From Craterostigma plantagineum (taxonomy: Eukaryota; Streptophyta; Magnoliopsida; Lamiales; Linderniaceae): DNA of 64,000 nt. The stretch spans positions 12,277,501-12,341,500 of the forward strand of contig JAPQWV010000017.1 of assembly GCA_027422505.1 (NCBI GenBank). The letters are read 5' to 3'. A program made the position numbers and the translations under genes. The notes beneath the pieces were generated by a model. That model was not told the origin of the DNA and ran no database searches. It saw only the letters and a program-made list of their open reading frames with translations. How positions within the stretch are numbered: position 1 is the stretch's first letter; the number at the start of each line of letters is the position of its first letter. Positions 1-11,430 of the stretch are shown here, piece after piece.

Positions 1-908
1 ATAGTATGTTTTGTATGAATATGACGAAGGCATTAGGAAATAAGTCCACGGCCAAAGTTCCCGACCACGACTGATCACCGTAGTTAGCCACTTTGTGCCT
101 AAGCCTTTTTATTTCTTACACCTCGTACATCATAACCCTCTCACCTAAATAAGCCTCCAGAGATCATTTGAACCCGAGTTAAGCAGAAGTGAAAGTCAAA
201 TGTCAAAGTCGAAAAGCGCAGAGATGACGGCCCGCCGGAAGTGAACAGTCTGTTGAAAAAAAAACAAAAAAAAAGAAAGAAGAAGAAGAAGAAAAATTTT
301 GGGGAAGTGAAGCATGAGGAGAATAAGCTGTTGCGCAAAGAAAGAAAAAGAACCTTTCCTTTGATAATCTTCCAGTCTCGTGAATACCACATCATTTCTT
401 ATTTTGAGACTTGGGAGAAGAAAGGCTTAGTGGAACGCAGCAGAAATAAGAGAAATACGAAGACGGCGTAATCAAAAGGTTTGATCCTGGTGTGCTTTAG
501 ACAATGACATGAAGACCGACAGGACTGCTACTTATATGTGATTCCATTACCACCTCATTACTATCTGAACCCATTTAACCCGAAAAGACCTTTTGATTCA
601 TGCTAACTGCTTTAAGTAGTAGACGTGTGATTTACTTGCAAGCATATGGTTTGGACTAGATTATCGCATGAATTGAGCGATTCACCGATTTATTAGCCTA
701 TACACTGAGTGATTTGAGTGAATCCCTGCAAGGTGTGGATCTTGATTAGTAGTGCTAGGGAAATTCGTGTCGATAAGTGTTATTATTGTTGCAGTGTCCA
801 TAATTGCTTGTTTGATTCCATTTTGTGTTTTCCATCTGCGTTTGTGAATTGTGAACGGTCGTGCCGTTATCTTGTTACCTAATTTGCTTAAGGACAAGCA
901 AAAGTTTA
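1..908 (+). other. Noncoding 3' tail of element A
   Basis: No credible coding region is seen here. There is a lysine-codon-like purine run around 255-300 and otherwise unremarkable AT-rich DNA. Its position just before a polypurine tract and LTR makes it the 3' untranslated part of element A. Athila/Tat elements commonly have long noncoding 3' regions, so the lack of ORFs is not surprising. Confidence 0.5.
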
Positions 909-922
909 AGTGTGGGGAGGTT
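909..922 (+). promoter_or_regulatory. Polypurine tract of element A
   Basis: A G-rich purine run (AGTGTGGGGAGG) lies immediately before the LTR start TGATAAACG at 923. In LTR retrotransposons such a tract primes plus-strand DNA synthesis. The placement is what identifies it. Confidence 0.65.
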
Positions 923-2605
923 TGATAAACGTATTTTAATACGTTTATTGTTGTATTTATTTGGGTTATAATAAGAAATTATTGGTCATTCCATGCATTT
1001 ATTGGCTTTATTTACACCCATTTAAATATTGTAGGACCTTGGAATGATTATCGAGCGAAAGTAACGAAAACGAGGCGAAAACGACGCGAAAAGTACCAAG
1101 TATGAAGCTGCCAGGCAACGTTCACGGTCGTGAATCACCTCGCATGAGGCCGTGAACGTGGGCAGTGAGGTTAAGATGAGAAGACCCTTAGGTGTCACGG
1201 CCGTGAGGCCTTATGCAAGAGGCCGTGAACGACGACAGAGACTTGAACAAGCTCCACTCACGGCCGTGAATAGTCACGCAATAAGCCGTGAATCCTGGCA
1301 GAGGCTTAAGTAAAGAGTAGACTTCAAGTGTCACGGCCGTGAGGCCTTATGCAACAAGCCGTGAATCAAGGCAGAGAGCTCAATGAAGGGAAAATCCGTT
1401 TATTCACGGCCGTGACTTCCGATGCAAGTGGCCGTGACTGGCACCAGATAGTCAAGTTTTAGGGTTTAAGCCGCCGTCACGGCCGTGAAGCGTTTTGCAC
1501 GAGGCCATGACTCATGCCAGAAAGTCAAGAAATAGGGTTTTAAGCCGCCTTCACGGCCGTGAAGGTCCGTTAAGAGGCCGTGAACGTGCCAAAATGCAGG
1601 GTTTTAGCCCATTTTCGAAGCATAAAAGGGTGGCTCTACTCAGAACTCAAGAACAACTTCATAGGGACGAAACCTAAGAGAAAATAAGAGGAAGAAGAAC
1701 CCTAGAAGCCGCTCTCTCATTCAGAGATACGTAGAGACGATCCAACAACGTAGTTACGCCTAGTTGATCGAGGAACGAGAGCTCCACCTCAGAAACGCCA
1801 TACTCAGTTCTCAGAGAAGATTTAATGAGTTCTCTTACCTTGTTTTCTTTAAATCTCGTTGTTGTGACATCCAATATGAGTAGCTAATCCTCTTGTGTGT
1901 TTGGGAGTAGATGAACGTTGGGTTATGTCGTAGTTAAAGCGTAGGATAATCGTGAACACGTGTATTCGACTATTTATCGTTCTATGATATTGTTTCTGCT
2001 TCTTTGTCTCAATATGTCTATGTGTTGATATGAATGTATGGTACATCGTTTAGGGCTACAGCTAAATAACGATTAGGCCGTTCATAGACGTTAGGATTCG
2101 AGTATAGGGCGACAGCAAATACTCGATCCTCGCCATTTGGTAATTAACGATTTTAGATTCCCACGAACGTTTAGGGCGACAGCAAATCCGTGAGTGGGTA
2201 GAAAGTTACCGCGATTTAGTCGATTTTCACGTAGGAACGACATTCCATAGCTTTAGCCGACAGCACCTAACGGGATTCGAATCCCGAATACATATTTGTT
2301 ATCTTAAGTCACTCGTATTACCTTAGCTTTGCATCTTTATTCTCTTATTTCATTAGGTTGCTCTAATAAATTAGTTGTAGTATAAACAAATCTCACCATT
2401 TTATTTAGGCTAAATATCGAGACGATAGGTCAATACTAGTACTCAATTTATTCCTCGTGTTCGATACTCGGATATTCACTGTAGCTATATTACAAACGAT
2501 AGGTCCACTGCCTAACGCGCGTGATTCTAGTTATAATATATTCGTTTTAATTATTACTTGACGTACTCGCACGAACCTTTATTTAAATATACACGCACGC
2601 GATCA
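923..2605 (+). repeat. 3' LTR of element A
   Basis: This 1,683-bp LTR starts TGATAAACG after the polypurine tract and ends CGCGATCA before copia RNase H sequence. It contains a ~73-bp tandem array (1121-1600), a TATA-like CATAAAAGGG near 1621 and an AG-rich stretch after it. The partner LTR is outside the window, so insertion age cannot be estimated. Confidence 0.65.
1121..1600 (+). repeat. Seven-unit tandem repeat with palindromic TCACGGCCGTGA core
   Basis: Units start near 1121, 1195, 1258, 1331, 1404, 1477 and 1551, a spacing of 73-74 bp with one 63-bp unit. Each opens with TCACGGCCGTGA, a perfect 12-bp palindrome (first copy TCACGGTCGTGA). About 15-20 bp later comes a half copy, usually GGCCGTGA, so each unit can form small hairpins. 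Most of the remaining unit sequence has diverged. The array sits in the LTR of element A. Confidence 0.85.
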
Positions 2606-2704
2606 GCGACCGCGGAAAACGTGGCCGACCCGTTCACCAAGCCTCTATCACAGGCAGTGCTGGCTATACATCTCGAAAAGATGGGTAATTGTATAGGGCA
2701 TTAG
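2606..2704 (+). pseudogene. Element B: Ty1/copia RNase H C-terminal tail
   Basis: The frame from 2606 reads ..NVADPFTKPLSQ.. and ends in a stop at 2702-2704. N-x-AD-x-FTKPL is the conserved C-terminal signature of Ty1/copia RNase H, which degrades the RNA strand during reverse transcription. Only the last 32 codons are present because element A interrupts the gene at 2605. The rest of B lies before the window. The reading frame is clean over this short stretch. Confidence 0.8.
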
Positions 2705-4567
2705 CTTATTTATCATTCGACCTTTTATGTAATAAGACATTTTTTGTGTGTTTATTGAAAGACGTTGTTCGTTTGTTGGATATAAGAGTACTTTACTAAG
2801 CATTCGGTAAAGCAATAAATGAACAAATCCAAATGTGTCGAGTTGAGTCACTGTTCTCGATGAGTACGAGAGAGGAAGGCACTAGTGGACTCTTAACCTC
2901 GAGCATTAAAAGTTCGTAAACCTTAGGCTCCAGTTGGGTGCTGGATAACCGATTACGGCTTATTTGTCGATGACCTATCGAGTGCTGATACCCCCTTGGA
3001 AGCGGAGGTCATGACTTGTGATGCGAGTCGAATCAAGGGATTGAATCGTTTCGTGGACACTGACTGACGGGTCGTACGGTCGAACATGGCTTATTACTCA
3101 AGGAGTGTCAATGAGCGACGACAACACTATAGTAGTCTACGTGAACCTTAGACCGAAAGGGGCTTTGGCGGAGTTGACTTCGAAGTCTCAACTATCACTA
3201 GTTCCCCTCGACCCGATTTGCTGTTGCATGGGTTAGCGGGCCAGATGCGGTCTTGATGACGATTTGTGATTGCCAGGCTTAGATCACTGAGTACGGATTC
3301 ACAGTCTCGCAAGTAATCGAGATAAGTGTCCTATGAGGACGCCGACGAGAAATTACGAAATCCTTGGCCAAGGTATTGAACTAACTCATGTTAGACATGG
3401 AGGGTAGTTTGGTAATTTGCCTCGTCCCCGTTTTATCATAGAATCGAGTATAGTGAGTTTGACATAGACCATGGCTCTCACATGATTGGGACACAGCTGA
3501 AGGGTTTGTACGTAGTACTGTAATCTATAGTAAGGTTCTCGAATAAAGACTGGGTCAAAATTTGCACTCGAATCGGGTTACGGTCTCGTAATGCGGGATT
3601 AGCTAGGTAACTGCCCGACTCTTGGATTCCTCCCCTGCCGATTGAGTCGAACCTAGAGAGTTGGGCTTAGAAAGGATCATCAAGGTGTACTGATAAGGAG
3701 AGAAAGTGTTTTGGGCCTTAACGGGCCTTGGGCCGTTGGGCCGCGCCTTAGTGGGCCTCGGGCCGTTTAATGGACCGAAGTCGGACTTCGTATGAAACTA
3801 ACTTTGAGACTTGGGCTTGGCCAAGTGCTTAAAAGGCTTGAGGGTAAAATTGGAATTGGACCCTAAGCTAATTTTCGAATTATGCATTGGGAATTAATTT
3901 CGAAAATTAAATATAAATATAGAAATAATGTATTTGGAATATTATTTATTTTAAGGTGAAAATTTCGAAATTAATCTTGGATTAAGTTTTGAATTTTATA
4001 CCATATTTACATATACCTAGTTTGACTTAGTATTTATGTTGTCTAATTATGGTAAGTATCCTTATATGAAATTTGAATTAAATAAGGGAGAGGAAGATAT
4101 GGCAAAATCTCTCCAGTTAAGGAGCAAAATCGAAAACCATATCTTTGAGATATCCTAGGGATTTCCAAATATATCATAGTATAAATAGGGCACCCCTATT
4201 TCATAATTTGGAGTGAAAATTGCGTCCATAACAAAGGCACAAAACACACACCGAAAAAAACACTTTTTCCCACGCGACGGCTCGGTTCTCTCTAGCCATC
4301 TTTAGAGAACTGATTCCGTGGTACACTGCGAGGTCGGCATGACGATCTAGTGCCATCCACCACCATCGACGAAGTCTTGAAGAAAAGGACGAGGAGCTAC
4401 CACTCGCTTCAACTGGTAATTCTCTACGGGTTTGACCCGCCATATTACATGTCTATGTGTTACTCTTCTGATCCTAGCAACGAGGGCAATAAGGGATCTC
4501 GGAAAAGTTTTGTTCCACACCATACCCGGGGACGTGGCGTCTCCGGGAGACACCGGGTAACCCAACA
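2705..4567 (+). repeat. 3' LTR (and short 3' UTR) of copia element B
   Basis: Noncoding DNA follows the RNase H stop and ends ACCGGGTAACCCAACA at 4567. Several blocks align with the LTRs of copia E (8815 and 19088): GTGAACCTTAGACCGAAAGG, a TAGCATGGGT/GCATGGGTTAGC-type segment, a GGGCTTGGCCAA block, and a closing CCCAACA. B and E are therefore diverged members of one copia group. The exact LTR start is not clear and lies somewhere in 2705-2900. Confidence 0.65.
4180..4187 (+). promoter_or_regulatory. Putative TATA box in the LTR of element B
   Basis: TATAAATA followed by GGGCACC sits near the end of the LTR, where copia promoters normally lie. The call rests on sequence match and position only. 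Confidence 0.5.
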
Positions 4568-5564
4568 TTTACATGACTTGTGTGTTATGTGAATTACGTG
4601 CAACATGATATGTGTATGTTACATGTTCTACGATATTATTTGTGCCTATATGACTACATGCAATATAGGATAGGCACTTTACAGGATATGTGACTTATAT
4701 GATGTGATAAGGGCTTAGAAGAAATTTAAATATCATTCATGTAGACATTATAGATAGCTCGGCGAATACAAGGTAGAAAAGAATTAGCATTAATCAATTT
4801 CAACATCAACATGTACTAGAGTCAGCCGATTTCCCAAATATATAAGAGCTAAAGAGTAGAATCGACCGATTGATACATGAAGGATAGGAATTCGGTCGAT
4901 GCAATTTATGTGAGTGGTAATATTCGCTGAATTAAAGGGAATGAGAATAGATCGATTCCATACATGTAAGTTGAATTGAATAGTTAGGATCGAGTAATAA
5001 TGGGCTTTGATATGGGATACCCAATCGGGCGAATCCCATGTAAAATAAATAAATAGAATTAACAATCGATCGATTGCTACATGAAACATGAAAATTCAAT
5101 CGGTACACAAACTTTGACTAATGATGACTTATATATAGATTGAATAAGTAGATGACATGTAAGGCTTCCTTAACCTAAGATGTAAAAATAAATTGCTTAG
5201 TCGCCTAGTGGTCAACTCAAGCACAATTAGCCAAGCATAATACTTATCAACTAAACTAAAGTAACGTTGAAGAAGAGTTCAGGTAAGGAATTAAAAGATA
5301 ACGAAAACCCTCATAAGATTCATGCTAACTCATTTATTTCGGCTTAGGTTTATTTTGAGTGATATGACATGCATTAAGACTGTAACTTCAGTATAAAGTA
5401 ATCTTTAGAGTAAATTTAGCAATTTTATTGTAAAAGAAGTTACAGAACTTAGGAGTTTCTCGGTAGATTATTATTGAAGGTGGATGAAGATGTGAAGGTT
5501 TGATCGAAGGTAGGGATTGCATGATAAATCGACCGGTTTAGTAAACAAGAAAATCGAGCAGTAT

Positions 5565-5566
<2 letters not shown>

Positions 5567-5604
<38 letters not shown>
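5567..5604. repeat. (TA)n microsatellite
   Basis: An uninterrupted alternating A/T run of about 38 bp inside LTR C. Confidence 0.95.
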
Positions 5605-5608
<4 letters not shown>

Positions 5609-5961
5609 CTTAGGTAGAATAAATATTACATATGTCTCAGCAATTCTTTGATTGTGGTTGCTATCGGGCGATTGGAGATTGGAATGATTGAACTCACATA
5701 CAAATGAAATCGGGCGATTCAAGGACGGCGAAACTAATACCATGTGGGACTAATCGAGCGATTTAGAGACCATGAATCGGGCGATTTAATGGTTGGTTGA
5801 ACTCGGCAAAAGTGGATGTCATAGCATGACAATCCGGCGATGGTAAAATGATTTTGGAATGATCAAATTAAGACTAAAATCGGCCGATCCTAACGTAGTA
5901 ATCTAGGTAATGATTACAACTTTAGTAAGAGAATGGAAACTCTAGTAGCTACCTTTATGTG

Positions 5962-5963
<2 letters not shown>

Positions 5964-5999
<36 letters not shown>
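5964..5999. repeat. (TA)n microsatellite
   Basis: A second alternating A/T run of about 36 bp inside LTR C. Confidence 0.95.
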
Positions 6000-6002
<3 letters not shown>

Positions 6003-6496
6003 CCACTAGAGCTAATAATTACATAAGGTAATAAAATATAAGATTAGTGGGGGGCATCCATGTTCGGATGGCTATATAAGCTTTATTCTTTTGGTAGTGG
6101 AGGCATCATAGGACAGCTATGCCACGTGAGTATTAGATAAAAAGAATATAATATTAGGGACATGATTTGCTTTTGAGTCTTTTGCTAATGGAAGTGACTT
6201 TCGATCGAATGCTTAGAAAACTACATGAAGATTCGGTCCAAACTTGACTTGGCATGAATCGGGCGATTTGACATAGAACCCAGTATATTCGCCGAGAGTT
6301 TTAAAATAAAATTGTGTACTAACTTAATGTGAACCAGTGTTGAACGACTAAGAAATTGGAGCAATGAATATAATCGAATTTATTTATTTCAGTCTAGTCA
6401 GCTAATTTAAATATGATACTGATACCACATTATGTTTATTTAAGGGTCGAAAAATTAGAGACGTGACAAAGGTGTAAGCTAGTATAGCTCGGACGA

Positions 6497-6505
6497 CAGG
6501 TAAGT
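6497..6505 (+). other. Conserved CAG|GTAAGT splice-donor-like block in LTR C
   Basis: The sequence CGGACGACAGGTAAGT contains a full match to the plant 5' splice-site consensus. The same block, CTACGGACGCCAGGTAAGT, occurs on the minus strand of solo LTR F at 16709-16726. Conservation between two diverged copies is seen directly; use as a splice site is an inference. Confidence 0.45.
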
Positions 6506-6797
6506 GGAAATCGCAACTACAGCACATAATTTTTATGTGTGCATGAATTACGTGATTATGTGCTTCTATGAGAAGAAATGAATATTACGTGACGTATTCT
6601 GTTTACGATACATGATATGTGGTGATGATATGAAATGCATTTTTATATGAAACACGACATGAGCATATGCACGCACGACTAGTATAAGAGTCAGGGAAAG
6701 AGAGCGTGCATGAGTACAAGATCGCGTGAGAGCGATGTATATTTGCCGATATAGGCATTTGTGTCGACTCAATGATGAGTCACTGCTCTTCTATGCT

Positions 6798-7160
6798 ACT
6801 ATGGCGATTCACGATGCCGAGTTACCTGATTCACGAAAGGCAGGGGAAATTCACTATGGCGATTCACGATGCCGATTGCCTGATTCACGATAGGCAGGTG
6901 GATACCCCGTAGAGGGTAATGCAACCTGGAGGATGCGACTCGAGGGAATAAGGGGCACCGAGTGAACCTCGAGTGTTGGCGACCTCGTAGTAGGCTACTA
7001 GTGAGAAGCACCCGCGTGTCAGACTGTATTGGGATGGAAGGGCACCTTAGGGTTAAACGAAATTTGTGTGCCCGGGTTAGCCTCTCAATGGGATCGCATT
7101 GGAATCGAAAGGCACTATTAGCCTCTCAGTGTGGACCACATTGGGATGGAAAGGCACCAT
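6798..7160 (+). repeat. Short direct repeats in LTR C
   Basis: A ~55-bp unit with CTATGGCGATTCACGATGCC is present at about 6798 and 6853. Further on, ATTGGGATGGAAAGGCACC-like segments recur near 7027, 7087 and 7138. These are LTR-internal duplications of unknown role. Confidence 0.7.
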
Positions 7161-7727
7161 AGGGTTAAGCACAGATTGTGTACTCGGGTAGCCTCCCAGT
7201 GTGTGTACTGCCACTTATTCATACCATTAGGGGTTTGAGCTCTATATGGTGCATAGTACGATTGAAAGCCGAGGGTCCCAAATATGAAGTGAAAGAACGA
7301 GAAAGATGTGAGAAGTAGATAGCATTGGCGCGAATGCCTTCGCTGTTTAGGTCACGTGCATTGCATGCATGATTTTCACTTACTGAGCTTTATAAGCTCA
7401 TTCCACGTTTTTATGTGTTGTAGGACCCCGCGATCACGGTACATGATCATTTTCACGGCGAGGTCAACTTTTGAAGCTTCCGAAGGCTTTTGAGATTGAA
7501 GTGTGTGCATGGATGTGACCTTGTGGAGGCCAAGTAGATGGTTTTATTTTGACACGCTTGCGCACCCCTATGTTATTAGGACCCATGACCATTTTGTATG
7601 AAACCTTACGACTCCTTTTTATAAAAGGAAAAATTTTATACGCCCTTTTGGCACAATCCATCTCTTCACAATAACATTAGTCACGTAGACTAGTAAAGAA
7701 AATAGTGGTGAGTGGCGGGGCGCCACA

Positions 7728-8543
7728 CTACGCTCAGGTTATGGAGCGTGCTTTAGTAGCTGAGCAAGCAGAAATGTGGATTATCCGAGCCGGGGAAGCA
7801 AAGAGGAAATTCGTACAAGGACCAAAGTGGAGCAGAGGGAATCCAAAGAAGCAATTTGTTCCCAAGAACGTCAAGCCTAATTTCCAGAACCGACCTGGAC
7901 CACCACAGCAACCTAATCTAAAACAGAGTAGACCCCCGATGACTATACCCCCCAAGATGCACACGGCGGCATTTGGGCGTTTGCTACTCACAGAATGCAA
8001 CCTGCTTTATGTGCGGGAAGACATGCCACTTCTCCAAAGCATGCCCGGAGAATGTATCCGGAAGTCGAGCCAGGCCACCTACGATACCCGCTCGGGTGTA
8101 TACGCTAACTTCGGAAGAACCGGAGAACAACCCGTCTATGGTGGCAGGTACCCTTCTTATCCATCAAACCCTGACATGCATATTAGTTGACTCAGGAGCC
8201 ACGCATTCATTTGCATCTATTAACTATGTGGCGAGACTCAGGGTTACACCTAGCCTAGCTAATTATGAGTATAGTGTTACCATCCCTCATGGAGAACCAA
8301 TCAGATTCTACGAAATACCGGGTAATAGTGAGCTATAAGACCCTACCCGTTGATCTGATAGTCATTTCTATGAACGATTATGAAGTAATCCTTGGAATGG
8401 ACTGGCTATCGAAGTACAGGGCATTTATAGACTGTAACCATAAGAAGTTCAAATTCCACCTAGACAATACTAAACCTTTTACCTTTACGGGAACTAACAA
8501 GAGCAGCAATATTCTCAAAATTTCGGCAATGAAGGCACAAGTT
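7728..8543 (+). pseudogene. Element D: gypsy gag (C-terminal half) and protease
   Basis: Gag packages the RNA and the aspartic protease cuts the polyprotein. The first frame gives AQVMERALVAEQAE, the end of the retrotransposon gag domain, then a basic Pro/Gln-rich linker. A frame change near 7970 leads into the zinc knuckle CFMCGKTCHFSKAC (CX2CX4HX4C, about 8008-8050) and the protease [13 protein letters not shown] near 8185. A second frame change near 8300 continues the protease with LIVISMNDYEVILGMDWLS and stops at 8544. The gag N-terminus is missing because LTR C sits at 7727. Two frameshifts make this a dead copy. It matches the intact gag of element N domain by domain. Confidence 0.85.
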
Positions 8544-8814
8544 TAATCAGGGCAGGATGCGAAGCCTACGTGGTATTTGCAGTATCATCAGAAGAACGCT
8601 CATGTCCCAAGTTGGAAGACTCCCAGTAGTCTGAGAGTTTCCCGATGTATTTCCTGAAGATTTGCCACGACTTCCACCAGACCGTGAGATTCAGTTTACG
8701 ATCGATTTAGTACCCGGAGCTGCGCCAATATCGAAAGCACCGTATCCATTAGCTCCCGCAGAACTAAAAGAATTGAAAGAACTAGATGGATCGATGCGGC
8801 TCTGCATCGATTAT
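8544..8814 (+). pseudogene. Element D: start of reverse transcriptase, with deletion
   Basis: After a damaged linker the frame recovers sequence like [11 protein letters not shown] and [16 protein letters not shown], the usual entry to gypsy RT. It then jumps from ELKELKEL directly to [10 protein letters not shown]. Related element N has about 28 more codons at this point, so D carries an internal deletion of roughly that size. The gene stops at CIDY, where copia E is inserted, and resumes at 21112. Confidence 0.8.
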
Positions 8815-9645
8815 TGAGGTATATGCCCTAGATGCCGTACGAGGACTGGGAGTACGAGGGCAATTTAGTAATTGTGTAGTGTTTAGTGATGTAATTTGAT
8901 TACTTCTATTAATGGAATGATTTTATTTATCATTAACTAATTATTGGATAAATAAATTAAATGGCAAATTATTAATTAGTCTAAAGATTTCACCTTGCAG
9001 TCTGGGTGGATAAGGCAAATTAATAAAACCCAAATATTGGCAGTTCAGATACTGATTCTGCGGGGACACAGATGGACACAGTAAGCTGAGATAGTGTCAT
9101 ATTAAAATTAGTCCGCAAGTCTAAGTCTCCAATAGGGTGATTGGATCGACAAGTATGACTTGTTTGTCGATGGGTCCAAAACGGTTGTGCCAACCGTTCA
9201 CTTGGGAAGTGTGAACCAGATGAATCAGAGGATTATCTGTATTTGGACACTGACTCGTAATCGAACGATCACATGCTTGGATTATCCTTGATCGATCGAT
9301 TGACTGTAGTAGTATGCGTGAACCTTAGACCGAAAGGGTTAACTTGGTGATGGTCTTGAGGTCTTGACTTGTCACTAGTTTGCTAGGCCCGTCTTGCCGG
9401 TAGCATGGGTCAGCAGCAAAATGCGGTCATGACTTTTCGATGCGATTTTCGGTTGAACCGCGGAGCGGGATTTACGGTCTCGAATAAAGTAGAGGTTAAC
9501 CTCCTATGGCAAGTTTAATGTGCGGAAATTTATCCAAGTCTCTGGCCAGAGCATATAGCTGACTCGTAATAGTCGTGGAGGGCAGTTTAGGTATTTTCAC
9601 CGACATAAACGACATAGAGTCGAGCTCTGTAAGTTTGACTATGCG

Positions 9646-10276
9646 TAGGCTTGGCAATGGGGCGGGGCGGGGCCGGGGGGCTAATCCCCATCCCCACCCC
9701 AACACTTATCGGGGAATCCCCGTCCCCATCCCTGCTAGCAAACGGGGAAAATTTTCTCCCATCCCCATCCCTGCGGGGATTTTTGGGGTTTCTTTCCCCA
9801 CGGTGATTCCCCACCCCGCACTACTTCTAATAGATAACAATTTTATTTTTTTGATATACATAATATAAGTACTAACAAAAAGGAAAAGCTTTTGAGTAAA
9901 TTACAACACATATAATATTTGAAATTAGCCTCAATAATAAGTTTGCTCATATTAACCCTCTGTTAATGTAAACTCTAACTTGCTTGTGTTGTTTGTGTTG
10001 CACTGTTTCTTTTGCTTAAAGGGTTAAGAAGTTCAACGATCGATCATCCCGCCCTAAGTTTCACTCTCGGCGACTAGGTTTGGGATATTTTAATTAGAGT
10101 ATTTTAGATATAAATAAGGGTAATTTAGTAATTATATATAGCGGACCCCCACGGGGAATGGGGCGGGGAGCATGGTCCCCGTCCCCACCCCATCCCCGCC
10201 AACGGGGCTAAAATTTTCCCCGCCGTCCCCCCACGGGGATAGAAAGCGGAGAATCCCCGCCCCATTGCCAAGCCTA
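9646..10276. mobile_element. hAT-type MITE with 8-bp target duplication
   Basis: A 631-bp element begins TAGGCTTGGCAATGGGGCGGGG-like and ends with the reverse complement, CCCCATTGCCAAGCCTA. It is flanked by the 8-bp duplication ACTATGCG (9638-9645 and 10277-10284). The 3' LTR of the same copia has one ACTATGCG at 19909-19916 and no insert, which is a natural empty site. Eight-bp duplications and GGCAATGGG-type ends are features of hAT transposons. The interior is G/C-rich at both ends and AT-rich in the middle, with no transposase, so it is non-autonomous. Confidence 0.93.
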
Positions 10277-10751
10277 ACTATGCGTGACTTTCACTCGATC
10301 GGGACAAACGTAAAAGTTTTATACGTATGATGAAAATCTACAGTCGGTTCATGGATATGATTAGATAAAATTTGTACTCAACTTGGGATCTGTTCGGTAC
10401 CACAGGGCTCCTAGCTAGGTGAATATCGAGCTACTAGATACCTCCTAGGCTGGTTGAGACGAACCAAGCGAGTCGGGCTTAAAAAGGGCAACCGACACAA
10501 CGTCATCATCAGAGAGAGACAAGGCTAGGTCCTAGATTGAGACATTAGAGTTTGGAGCTTGGCCAAAATCCTTATTGGCGGAAAATACTAGGCTAGTGAG
10601 GGGTAAAATGGTCTTTTCACCTCACGATATATTTTTGAAATAAAATATTTGATATTGAATATTTAGTATATGATTTAAATTAGATTTAGATATTTACTAT
10701 TGTCTTAGATAAATAATATTATTTAATTTGAAATTAAATAATATATATATC

Positions 10752-10786
<35 letters not shown>
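10752..10786. repeat. (TA)n microsatellite
   Basis: An alternating A/T run in the 5' LTR of E. The 3' LTR has only a short ATATATCGGATATATAG segment here, so the array expanded, or was lost in the partner, after insertion. Confidence 0.9.
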
Positions 10787-10788
<2 letters not shown>

Positions 10789-11430
10789 TTTCGAATTTTA
10801 TTAGAAATTTGAAAATTATTAAATATATTTATATTGGATATTTTATATTTAAAATATACTAAATATGGTATTTAAATTAATTAAGATATTGGATATTTAA
10901 TTAATTAAATTTAAAATTTGAATTTTGACTTCGTTACTTGAAAAACGAATACTTGGTAAAAGGAGAGGTGTGATGATTTTTGTCCTACCACCTCAACCTA
11001 TTTTTGCCCATTTTAAAATAGTATTATAATAGGGATTTTCGTGATCCTAGAAAGGGGAGAATCACAATTTTCAAAATAAAAGCTAAAGAGAGGAAAAACT
11101 AAGAGTTTTCTCCTCTCACCACTTTCTCTCTCGCATTCTCTCTCTCGGGGGAAGCAAGCAACTCGTTCTTGGCCTAGACGCACTTGCAAGAACAGCTGCA
11201 ATGTTAGTGAGGTGCCCGCGTGACGATCTTGTGCAAAGAAGACGTCCCGATCGTGTGCTTTTGGCGTAGGAGAGGGGGCACTACTCCTCGGGATTCGAAG
11301 GATTCGAAGGTAGCAATCGTCGAGATATTTTAGTAAGGTGTCATGACTGATCTCTTATCTCTTTATGTCATTACGTTCTCGTGTTTGTAGCCGAGCGATC
11401 TTGGACAGACGGGGAACCCCGTAAACCCCG

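Larger units (their letters stand above)
1..2605 (+). mobile_element. Element A: 3' part of a Ty3/gypsy (Athila/Tat-like) retrotransposon
   Basis: This is the right-hand part of an LTR retrotransposon that begins before the window. A noncoding tail is followed by a polypurine tract and a long LTR opening TGATAAACG and closing GCGATCA. The phrase 'ggacaagcaaaagtttaagtg' style tail before a G-rich tract is typical of Athila/Tat-group elements, from family knowledge. Directly after position 2605 the sequence becomes copia RNase H, so A was inserted into copia element B. The left LTR and the left target duplication lie outside the window and cannot be checked. Confidence 0.7.
4821..6300 (+). repeat. 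Dispersed word array TCGGGCGATT and variants in LTR C
   Basis: Roughly 18 copies of a word close to ATCGGGCGATT are scattered over 1.5 kb. Good copies occur near 5023, 5663, 5708, 5772 and 6257; variants include ATCGACCGATTG near 4861, ATCGATCGATTG near 5062 and ATCGGCCGATC near 5880. Spacing is irregular, so this is not a simple tandem repeat. Flanking sequence differs between copies. Confidence 0.7.
4568..7727 (+). repeat. Element C: gypsy-type LTR, 5' end lost, inserted in the gag of D
   Basis: This noncoding DNA ends GGCGGGGCGCCACA at 7727, and mid-gag coding sequence of element D follows at once. Its last kilobase matches the reverse complement of solo LTR F (15590-18519): both have AAAAGGAAAAA-TTTATACGC near the end, a CAGGTAAGT block, and a GTGGCGG-CG-ACA terminus. 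C is thus an LTR of the same family in plus orientation. Its start was displaced by the insertion of element B at 4567/4568 and is not in the window, so whether it was a solo LTR cannot be decided. Confidence 0.6.
8815..11430 (+). repeat. 5' LTR of copia E
   Basis: It starts TGAGGTATATGCCCTAGATG. Similarity to the 3' LTR runs from GGACTGGGAGTACGAGGGC near 8845 to GATCTTGGACAGACGGGGAACCCCGTAAA at about 11430. The last ~60 bp present in the 3' LTR copy (through ATTCCCAACA) are absent or diverged here. Numerous substitutions and indels separate the two LTRs, indicating an old insertion. The MITE at 9646-10276 is present only in this copy. Confidence 0.75.

Noticed and set aside
241..471. Lysine-rich ORF at the window start
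   Set aside because: It is a translation of an A-rich, GAA-repeat tract in the noncoding tail of element A.
1121..1600. Regularly spaced repeats that might suggest a CRISPR array
   Set aside because: The unit is contiguous and diverged outside a palindromic core, lies in a plant LTR, and has no unique equal-length spacers or cas genes.
5471..5743. 90-codon minus-strand ORF over the TA repeat
   Set aside because: It depends on an Ile-Tyr run from the microsatellite and has no support as a gene.
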